A DNA stretch of 15,734 nucleotides from Coemansia sp. RSA 922 (Eukaryota; Kickxellomycota; Kickxellomycetes; Kickxellales; Kickxellaceae), in NCBI GenBank assembly GCA_027577415.1, contig JANBQS010000540.1:1-15734 (forward strand). The letters are read 5' to 3'. Position numbers and translations under genes: made by a program. How positions within the stretch are numbered: position 1 is the first letter of the stretch; every line of letters begins with the position of its first letter. The notes below the pieces were generated by a model. That model had not been told where the DNA came from and searched no databases. It saw only the letters and a list, made by a program, of their open reading frames with translations. Positions 6,645 to 14,355 of the stretch are shown one piece after another.

Positions 6645-8345
6645 ATGTCTCCCGCACTATCGCCCTTACAAATACTTCCTATCCATGCCGTCGAGATGAT
6701 AGTTGACCACGTCGCCAACAACATCCGCCTGGCATTCAACAATAGCAACGACACTACTCGCCCTACAAAATACTATAGACTGCAGATACCATTGCTCTGG
6801 GTCTGTCGCAACTTTCGCGCTGTTGTTTACTTGCGCTTTTTCAAGTGCTACGAGCTAAGATTTGACAGGAATATAGACAGAGCAGTCGGAGGTCCAACCC
6901 CATATATTCAGTGTCTGGAACGGTTTGCCGGTCCCATCCACCTTGTGGCCCATGAGGTGAGGATACTGCTAAGACCTTGGGCTATCTACTCTGGCAAAGC
7001 TCTAACGATACTGTCTCGCGTGCCATACAATGGCTGTTCGTTCCCACTGGCCCGTACGCTTGAAATATATCTACACAGCAGCCTGAGTACCGAGGATGCC
7101 GCAGCAATGCCGCCTGGAGCTGAGGCTAACATCAGCGCGTTTGTCAGACGGATTCAGCAAATGGCACCCATGCTCAACTTGATCAAGTTGTCGGGTGGTA
7201 TGGATCCGAGCAATAATTCGGAAGCGGCATATCGACTTGTCGACAGCCTGACCACACAGCTCGTCCAGCTCGTTGACCGGGTCGAGCTTACACATGGCTT
7301 TGACAGGGCTCCGCATTCTATGCGGGTCGATGCTATTCGCGATCTGACGTACCTGCACAGTTATTTTGGCCTTGGCAGCGAGCAGATCATGCAGCTGGTA
7401 CGACTGAATGCACCATGTCTACGTTACCTGAGCATTATTTCTCGCGTTGAAACCGATTTATCCAGCATTATCCAAGATACTGACGGTCTTTTTGTCGAGT
7501 ATCCGCACATTCACACATTAGTGCTGAAGCAGGATACGAGTTGGAGCATACCACAGCAATACGCGTTTGATGGTGCGGTTCCGTTTCCTAGCCTTCGGCG
7601 TCTAATCAGTAGTGGAGATCTCCCATTCGGCGATGGTCTGGTACTATTCAGAGGCAACACGGCGACTCTTGAACATCTACGGCTGACTCTGACCCACGAG
7701 TTGGCTGTAGCGCTTCTTCGGCATAACGTATTCACACCGATTAGTCATCCAAGGCTACAATGCGTCATGTTCAAGACGCCTCAAGGACCTAGACAAGTCA
7801 ACTACGCCGACAACCCAGAAATCGTTCACCTCATGTTGAACATTGCGCCTGGTGCGGCCGTAAGAGAAGTTTCCAACTGGTCTCTCAACCAAGCGCCTCG
7901 CTCACTTGTGCTCTCGTTGCTCAGCAAGCACACTAGCCTTCAAGTCTTGGCCCTACCCGATGTACGTCTCTCGATTTGGGACGCGATGACCTTGATAAAG
8001 TCGCTTCCGCTACTCTCGGACCTTCACGCCAAGTCTCCAACGCTTGACCCAATTCCCGATGGCATCACAGAGCGCAATCTCGTCGCGTATGTTAGCTCTA
8101 ACTATTCCCCAATTGGAAGGCGGTTCCGGTGCTGGCATGCTACAATCGATAATGACGGATACTTGAGGGATGCAGTGATATCATTTTTGCTGTTGGCCTT
8201 TGCGTGTCCAAACTTTGACTATGCCGCCTTTACCCCCTACACGCGTGATAAATTTGCAGAGCTATTGGAAAATGCCATTGACACTGCAACCTATAGAGAG
8301 CATGCACCTCGCTTGCGCCGCTTACTGCCTCGTGTGCTGGAATAA
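6645..8345 (+). CDS. F-box-like, LRR-like family protein, intact, 566 residues
   Basis: A single open frame starts at ATG 6645 (CACCAAATG). The start is supported because the paralogues begin at the same place relative to the LQxLPxHxV motif. Residues 8-23 (LQILPIHAVEMIVDHV) resemble an F-box core, which in known proteins docks the SKP1 subunit of SCF ubiquitin ligases. Residues 52-66 carry the family signature (WVCRNFRAVVYLRF). The remainder has leucine-rich segments typical of a solenoid (for example FPSLRRLISSGDLPF, TLEHLRLTL, LKYL-type strands), a conserved AEANISAFVRRIQQMAP segment near residues 158-174, and a C-terminal block containing IKSLPLLSDLHA and GRRFRCW. There is no membrane segment or intron. 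It is the only undamaged copy in the window. F-box function is inferred from pattern; the partner and substrate are unknown. Confidence 0.82.
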   Translation: MSPALSPLQILPIHAVEMIVDHVANNIRLAFNNSNDTTRPTKYYRLQIPLLWVCRNFRAVVYLRFFKCYELRFDRNIDRAVGGPTPYIQCLERFAGPIHLVAHEVRILLRPWAIYSGKALTILSRVPYNGCSFPLARTLEIYLHSSLSTEDAAAMPPGAEANISAFVRRIQQMAPMLNLIKLSGGMDPSNNSEAAYRLVDSLTTQLVQLVDRVELTHGFDRAPHSMRVDAIRDLTYLHSYFGLGSEQIMQLVRLNAPCLRYLSIISRVETDLSSIIQDTDGLFVEYPHIHTLVLKQDTSWSIPQQYAFDGAVPFPSLRRLISSGDLPFGDGLVLFRGNTATLEHLRLTLTHELAVALLRHNVFTPISHPRLQCVMFKTPQGPRQVNYADNPEIVHLMLNIAPGAAVREVSNWSLNQAPRSLVLSLLSKHTSLQVLALPDVRLSIWDAMTLIKSLPLLSDLHAKSPTLDPIPDGITERNLVAYVSSNYSPIGRRFRCWHATIDNDGYLRDAVISFLLLAFACPNFDYAAFTPYTRDKFAELLENAIDTATYREHAPRLRRLLPRVLE

Positions 8346-8382
8346 TACTAAATATTTATTGTCATTGATATTCACCAGTTAT
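8346..8382. terminator. 37-nt spacer between convergent stop codons with AT-rich 3' signals
   Basis: The plus-strand gene stops at 8343-8345 (TAA) and the minus-strand gene at 8383-8385 (TAA on its strand). The spacer contains AATATTTATTG and similar AT-rich motifs readable on both strands. With so little room, the 3' ends of the two transcripts must overlap within the opposing coding sequence. Confidence 0.5.
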
Positions 8383-10044
8383 TTAGCAATTGCCCCAGCC
8401 ATTGAATAACAAGTGCTGCAAGCGTGGGGCATAGTCCTTGAACGTACCCAAGGCGATAGTATCTTTCAACACCCTCTTGAGCTCCTTGCGTACGTCGCTG
8501 GGCGAGACAGAGTATGTAAAATTCGGACACACCAGTGCCAACATGAGCAAGAATTTTGCTGTTTCCGTTTCTCTTCCAAAGCCACATCTTCCAGCCTTCC
8601 AGCATCGAAACCGCTTGCCCATAGGCGCATATGTTGAAATGACGTCTGCGGATAGGTCATCCAGAGCGACATCAGGAGGAATTTTGCCAAGTCTCGGGAA
8701 ATCAGCATGAAGGACCGACAGCAGCGGGAGAGACTTGATGATGGCAAAGGCGGCCCAATGATCAAGAGAGACATGCTGTAACATCAGAACATGAATGTAG
8801 GCAAAGTTGCCGACCGACAAGAGCGCAGGTGCTATGTCGGCGGCTAGGAAATCCCCATTGAGCATTCGCACAGGCGCTTTTAGTCCAATACCGAGCTCAG
8901 GTCGAAAGTTTTTGGCGGCGGCAGTATACATCTCCCGCCAAAATTTAACCCTGACGTACTCGAGCTTAGGGTGGCTAGTGGGCGTAAATACGTTGTACTT
9001 GCAAAGCATCTCGACACCCGACTTGTGAAACCCTATATCCAATGATCTGAGTGAAGCCTCATTGCCCCTAAAAAGCACGTCGTCGCCAAAGAGATAATCG
9101 CCCTCGAGATGCAAATATTGAAGGCGAGGAAACAGAACAATATCGCGAGAGGCTGATTGCGCTGTATCGGGCCTACTAGCCACACCATCCAGATTTATAG
9201 TGTGCAAGCGCGGATAAGTTACGTAGCCACCGTCGGTATTCCGAATGAGGTCGGCTGTGTTGGCATCTTGCAAAGATCAGAGACACAGTGACTGCAGCGT
9301 CGGTGCGTTCAATCGCGCCAGATGAATAAATTGGCCAGCGTCAATAACGGCCGTGTACTTGATATACACCAGGTTGCGGATGTCGCTCAACTGCAGTCTC
9401 ACGGGGACAGCATTATTACGAAATTTGCCATACTCAACACAGGTAGCATGGCCAAAGAGCTGCGAGACCAGGCAGTTGAAATTCGGACTAATGCTATCGC
9501 AATGGAAAGCAGAGTAGGGTATCACACGTATGTGTCTAACCTTGGGCGCCATTTCCTTGACCCGCTGTACAAAAGCGATGATGTTGGCCATGTCTCGTGG
9601 TGAGCTGGCCATGCGGTCGTGACGTACACCATTTGTAGTCAGGTCTAGTACAAGCTTGCGAACATTTGGAAAGGAGCAACCGTCGTAGGGAGGATGTGAT
9701 AGCATATCCAGAGCTTCTCCAGAGTAGGTGGTTCCCTCATTGGTCACAATCTCCAATTCTCGAAAGAGATGGGGAGTAGGGTAGCCGAGATTAGCGGTTG
9801 AGCGTTCGCAAAAAACTCTAGGATTATATGAATATATAAGCATTGTGTATCGGCCGCAATAACGCAAGTAGGCGACTGCGCGAAAGTTGTGGCAGGTCCA
9901 CAGCAACGGCCTCAGTAGTGCCCTATACTCTTCAGAGTCGGGTAGAACCCAGTCGGCGAGCATACGGCTACTGCGTACGACGTAATGAACGATACGCTGA
10001 ACGATATGCGGCGGAAGAAGTTGGAATGGAGTAGAGACGTGCAT
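8383..10044 (-). pseudogene. F-box-like, LRR-like family gene interrupted by one in-frame TGA
   Basis: The minus strand encodes about 553 codons from ATG 10042-10044 (MHVSTPFQLLPPHIV) to the stop at 8383-8385. The only break is a TGA at 9277-9279, within ...LNAPTLQSLCL-TGA-SLQDANTADL.... Frame and homology continue on both sides: LNAPCLRYLSI in the intact paralogue lines up with LNAPTLQSLCL, and both halves match it to the end (IKSLPLLSVLHA, GKRFRCW, CPNFTY). Total length is close to the 566 residues of the intact copy. The frame could start 33 codons earlier (10143), but paralogue alignment favours 10044. The TGA context (CTC TGA TCT) is not the known TGA-CTA readthrough context, so a recent nonsense mutation is the simplest view. 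A translated N-terminal half (about 255 residues) with the F-box-like region is possible. Confidence 0.8.
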
Positions 10045-10345
10045 TGTATCTCTAACAAGAAAATAAATGACGATATGAGTAGAAATAACTAAAATAGTAT
10101 GAATTGCAAGAGAGAAGAGAAGAGAAGAGAGTTTGTGGATCACGGCTCACATTTAATCATAAACAGTTGGATTTAGCCTTTGATCGAATCAGCCCTTATT
10201 TGATGGACTGTTTACAATATTTTTAAGGAACTTTTAGTTCCAGCCTCGCTCTCTTTTAGTAAACATTCTTCTTTTTTTATTTGCAACTTTCATTCATTTT
10301 TCACTCCACTCTTGTATATTATTATTTCTTGTCTTTTTTTGTACC
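10045..10345. promoter_or_regulatory. Intergenic region between divergent F-box-like gene and FunK1 kinase B
   Basis: This 301-nt gap separates two divergent start codons. It contains an AGAGA microsatellite in the leader of the minus-strand gene. A 6-bp inverted repeat with a 3-nt loop (GGAACT-TTT-AGTTCC) lies at 10227-10241. A T-rich leader (10250-10345) precedes the kinase ATG (GTACCATGA). No consensus TATA box is obvious; TTGTATATTATTA at about 10311 is a weak candidate. Confidence 0.45.
10111..10130 (+). repeat. Microsatellite (AGAGA)4
   Basis: Four perfect copies of AGAGA occur, extended by partial units on both sides. The repeat lies about 67-86 nt upstream of the minus-strand ATG at 10044 and reads TCTCT on that gene's strand, so it forms part of a CT-rich leader. 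Confidence 0.85.
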
Positions 10346-12939
10346 ATGACCAATTCTAGCCGTGAACCAGACACTCCTACTCAGAGTTCGCGGCATGGCG
10401 GGAGAAGCTCGGTTCAGCAAGAGTTGGCAGGAAGCTGGCGCGAGGGTAGCGTCAACCAGCCCAGACATAACCCAGAGGTACGTATCTCCATCCAGTTCAA
10501 CTTTGTGTGCCAAGTAGTCAATATTGTGAGAATCGCAAAGGCAGTGCTGCTTAATTAATCACAAATATATTTTTTTGTACTTTCATTCATGTATAGTCGC
10601 ATTCTCAAAACAGCGTCAATACTACATCTAATCTCCAAGCGAGATACGGAGATCGTTTGTCTCCCAAAGAGTGGGAACGCGAGGAATATCGCTGCAAACT
10701 AGTCGAAGAGCTTCATCGTGGTGGACCAGGCGAAGAAATAAAGTTTCCTTCGCTCATGGACGAGCTTGGCCTGGGCGACAAATATCTTGCGTACCTAAAT
10801 GAAACAACTGGGTCGTTTGATCAGCTTGCGAATGAAGTATCCTCGGTTTGCTCGGTGGTGTCAACGAGGGACCATCAGAAAAGCAGAGCCAGCCTCGCCG
10901 AGAAGGACTACGTCGAAGGGTTTAAGCATGTCCTGGACAAGTTGTCTACCTTCTCACCCAATGGTCTGCCGCCGGACCACTTGCCAACCCGGTATGCATA
11001 CATGGATTGTCAGAACAAGGCGCTGGAGCCGAGCAATCTGAAGCCTGACCTTGTGTTTTCTCTCGTCGATACGACTGTAAGCCACATGAAGGACGTCCAC
11101 CTTATTCTTGAGGCCAAAGGGCACATGGAGAGAGACACTGCATACGAAAAACATCTTGGCCAGCTAGCGGATTATGCGCTGAAGCTCAAGACTGTCCAAC
11201 CGATGCGCAAGTTCGTTCCGGTACTCTTCCTCTATGGGTACCAACTGGATCTCGTTGTTTTCACGCATGGTGGGTACTACTTTACATGCATCGGCACCAC
11301 GTTATACGAGGATGAAAACGAGCGCGGTATTTTTGATATCATGGCTCGCAACACGCTTCGGGATTTGTGGTTTATCCTGATACTGCCTCTTTGCGAGTTT
11401 GGACATATCATCAATAGCCTTAGCATGCCGCGGTCTGCACAGCTCAATACGACGACTACGCCTGGCTCTCTTGTGCCCTTGCCTACATCACGCGGATCCG
11501 ATCTTCAGGGCATTAAGCGCATAAACCGTAAGGTACATATCACCGGGCGTTGCACCTACCTCTTTCGCGCGAGCTATGAGGGCAAGGAGGTCGTTTTCAA
11601 GCTAACCTGGCTGCGCACGAACCGGCTGCCCGAGGGCGCCGTTTACAAGGTGCTTGAGGATGGCAATGTGCCCAACTTGCCCACGATCTTTGCGAGCGGC
11701 ATCTTGGTGAAGGACTTTTGCGGCCATCGCCTCGAGTACTTGGTCATTGAGTACTGCGGCGAATCAATCGTTGACCACATTCGAAACATGCGCAAAAACG
11801 GGGCTTTTGCGTCAGAAGTGGCCGACATGATCAAGACGTGCACGCGGAGCGTCATACACACGTTGGCTGCAGCGCTTCGTTCCAACGTACTGCACCGTGA
11901 CGTGTTGCCTGGCAACATCACCACCGATGGGACCCGCGTCTTTGTAATCGACTGGGGCTGCGCCAAGTTAACTGCCCTGCCGTCGGCTGGTCAAGCTGCA
12001 GACATGCTTTCGCGCTGGGGATTCGACTCTTCTGGCGTTGTCAGAAAAGAAAGCGAGAAGGACCCCTTCACAGGGACGCAAATGTATATGAGCATCCCGA
12101 CGCTCTTCAAGATCAGCAAGCGCAGTATTTTTAACGAGATCGAGTCGCTATTCTACGTCGTTCTGGATTCTTTGTCTGATCGGATTCGGGATGGGAGATC
12201 CGAGGATGCCCTTGGTTTTGCACTTTACAATGAGTCAAACTTGGCTATGGTGCGTATTGGCATACTAGGTGATGACCAGCGCTATCTCAGCAACTTTGGA
12301 GTAGGGCTGATTGGCCCATCGGAGCTCAAAAATATTCTCGACGCCATGCGCAAATTCCTGTTCTTCGAAGGCGACCTCTATATTGGCGGACAACTGCAAG
12401 ATTTCTATGAGCGCAAGGTAGACTCGAGTGTGGCCACGCGTTTTATGAACCAAGCAACACTCAATTTGCTTACCGAGACACTAGCACAGCAGCATGCGGC
12501 GCAGAGCATGCCGAGCTCCCCAGTTGATTCTACAACGCTCGACCCATCGACTATGGCAATTAACTCACAGCCTGACCCGCCTCGTTGGCAGATTCCTCCG
12601 ACAGCAATTGCTGCTTCCTCTGGCGAAGGCAGTGGGCTTGTGAATCGGCCTCTTTTATCTCATGCGGACGATTCCTTTGAGCTTGTCATGCCTGTATTTG
12701 GGACAGCTACAACCAGTCTAAATCGGGGCTCGTTGGAACGCCCCATCAATGAGCAAGCAACATCGTCTGCTAGTCTATCAGGGCCGGCTGTTAGCATAGC
12801 AGAGCAGTCCAACCCAGCAGCACCCACTGGCGGCGCTGGCGGTCTTGCCCCAAGCGATGTACTAAGTAGAAAACGGAACCCCGACGAAAAAATGGATGAC
12901 GATAGCACCGAGGAGCCAAGCAACAAGCGGCGGCACTAA
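10346..12939 (+). CDS. FunK1-type (fungal-type) protein kinase B with N-terminal PD-(D/E)XK-like domain
   Basis: The gene is join(10346..10477,10597..12939), 824 residues. Exon 1 (44 codons, MTNSSREPDTPTQ...) ends in phase 0 and joins an in-phase exon 2; the long frame has no ATG of its own at that point. Residues 193-218 read KPD195 ... LILE216-A-K218, a textbook PD-(D/E)XK spacing, followed by hydrophobic strands and FVPVLFLYGYQLDL. The kinase region has Lys379 (VVFKLTW), HRD 477-479, Asn484, DWG 496-498, TGTQMYMS 536-543 and NEIESLFYVV from 557. It therefore looks catalytically competent. The C-terminus is a Ser/Pro/Thr-rich tail ending in two basic clusters (SRKRNPDEK, NKRRH) like a bipartite nuclear signal. 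FunK1 proteins are fungal-specific kinases of unclear substrate. The divergent neighbour is the TGA-broken F-box-like gene. Confidence 0.88.
10478..10596 (+). other. Intron 1 of FunK1 kinase B (119 nt, GT-AG)
   Basis: The donor is GAG|GTACGT at 10478 and the acceptor is TGTATAG at 10590-10596. Exon 1 is a whole number of codons (phase 0) and the downstream frame is immediately open (SHSQNSVNTTS). The intron contains in-frame stops (TAG at 10516, TAA) and a TTAATTAATC stretch that could hold the branch point. Confidence 0.78.
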
Positions 12940-13409
12940 TAGTTCGCATGTACTAGGTTTTAACAGAAAGTACCAAAAGTCAGAACTTTAAAAATGCCAA
13001 TGCAAAAAGCAGGTCCAATGGAAGCTTTTACTTTATTTTTTTTGTAAAGGCTTACTATCCATTTTCCAAGAGCTACTCAGTGGACGCACCAAATCTTCTA
13101 GCGACTATTTAGGCCAACAACAAAGGCGGATTTACATCGGGTTTTTTGTAAGTGACTGCGGGGAGGAGGTAAATCATATCAAGATAAAAATGGGGATGCA
13201 CGGTCAAATGGGATCTTTTCTCTTTTTAAATATGGCAAGGGGCTCGTCCAAAAATGAAAGGTGCCTAAAGAGCCCGATGTGGAAAAAAAAACCCTCTTTT
13301 TTTTGCTCTCACGTTTCTTTTTTCCTTCATTGTCCCCTTTTTTTTATTTCACACTCTCTTCTCTTCTAAACTACTTGCGTTTTTTTTCTTCTTATTCTTA
13401 TCTCTTTCT
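12940..13409. other. Intergenic region with CT/T-rich leader before the RTA1-like gene
   Basis: No gene or tRNA is seen in these 470 nt. The first part is the AT-rich 3' flank of kinase B. From about 13292 to 13409 the plus strand is almost entirely C and T with several T7-T8 runs. This is a common arrangement just upstream of the start codon in fungal genes and probably contains the transcription start. TTTAAATATGG near 13225 is a weak TATA-like candidate. The open frame at 13261-13500 is an artefact of this tract. Confidence 0.45.
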
Positions 13410-14225
13410 ATGGCAAAAGCTGACTTGCAATTGTTATACTTTACGTATCACCCGAAAGATGTGTACCCTGACGTTGCGATGGGGCTGTATTTTGTCGTAA
13501 CAGTTGTACTAATCGTGCAGATTGTTAGACAAAAGGCACAGCTATGGCTGTATATACTTCCTGGTACTGCGTTTGCCGAGGCACTGGGCTACCTGTTCCG
13601 TGAGCTATGTGTACGCGAGACGACGTTTCCTCTCTACGTCTTAATGACCCTATTCCTACTCTTACCGCCTAACGCCATGGCATTGGCAAACTACAAGACC
13701 TTGGGCAAGATCATAAGTCAGTCAAAGGCTAAACCTCGGTGGTTCTTTTTAAAGCCAAAGTTTGTCAACTGGTTTTACTTTTCCAGCGACATATTCTCCA
13801 TCGCTCTTCAGGGTACTGGCGGTGGAATGATGACTAGTTATAGGAGACGTGAGACTGGAAAGACTATTGTTTTGGTGGGTCTCATAGTTCAACTCGTTTT
13901 CTTGGCTTGCTTTTTGGCTACTACCTTTTACGTCTGGACCAGTCAGGCGTATACCGTTGCTATGGGTCCCAGGGACTTGAGTTCTTTATCGGCTAAACGT
14001 AAGGTTGTGTTTACTATTGTGACGACTACTGTGCTTTTGTACCTACGGTCGATCTATCGTATTGTCGAGTTTGCTGACGGATATGGCGGAAGTATTTACA
14101 GCGCGGAGTGGGCATTCTTTGTGTTTGATACACTAATTATACTCCTTGCCTTTATCGTCTATATCGTCATACCGCTGGGTCCACATTTTGTCAGGGGAAA
14201 GACTGCGCACAATGAACAAAAGTAA
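13410..14225 (+). CDS. RTA1-like (lipid-translocating exporter family) membrane protein, 271 residues
   Basis: A single-exon frame starts at ATG 13410, directly after the CT-rich leader. It has seven hydrophobic segments, at about residues 22-39, 46-64, 72-92, 116-138, 148-172, 199-220 and 232-256, the expected topology. Family motifs are present: E57-A-L-G-Y-L-F-R64, LLPPNAMALANY in the third segment, SSDIFSIALQGTGGGM in the fourth, LYLRSIYRIVEF in the sixth, and AEWAFFVFDTLI opening the seventh. Characterised members include yeast Rsb1 (sphingoid base release), Rta1 and Rtm1 (stress/toxicant resistance) and Pug1. The substrate cannot be told from sequence, and the position in the plasma membrane or another membrane is inferred. 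The next gene starts 130 nt downstream on the same strand. Confidence 0.88.
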   Translation: MAKADLQLLYFTYHPKDVYPDVAMGLYFVVTVVLIVQIVRQKAQLWLYILPGTAFAEALGYLFRELCVRETTFPLYVLMTLFLLLPPNAMALANYKTLGKIISQSKAKPRWFFLKPKFVNWFYFSSDIFSIALQGTGGGMMTSYRRRETGKTIVLVGLIVQLVFLACFLATTFYVWTSQAYTVAMGPRDLSSLSAKRKVVFTIVTTTVLLYLRSIYRIVEFADGYGGSIYSAEWAFFVFDTLIILLAFIVYIVIPLGPHFVRGKTAHNEQK

Positions 14226-14355
14226 AATTTGTTTACCCCTAACTCTTTTGCTTTTATGGGCTGGTACATTAAACGTTTTTTTTTCTAACCCCTTTTGATT
14301 ATTTTTATTTTATCTTGGGCATTCTTTCATAACCTTTATTATTTTTACTTTTATC

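Noticed and set aside
9270..9300. TGA at 9277 as an intron or as canonical readthrough
   Set aside because: The only GT...AG pair spanning it is about 20 nt, far below the 114-119 nt introns here. The intact paralogue has no intron, and the TGA-TCT context is not the known TGA-CTA readthrough signal.
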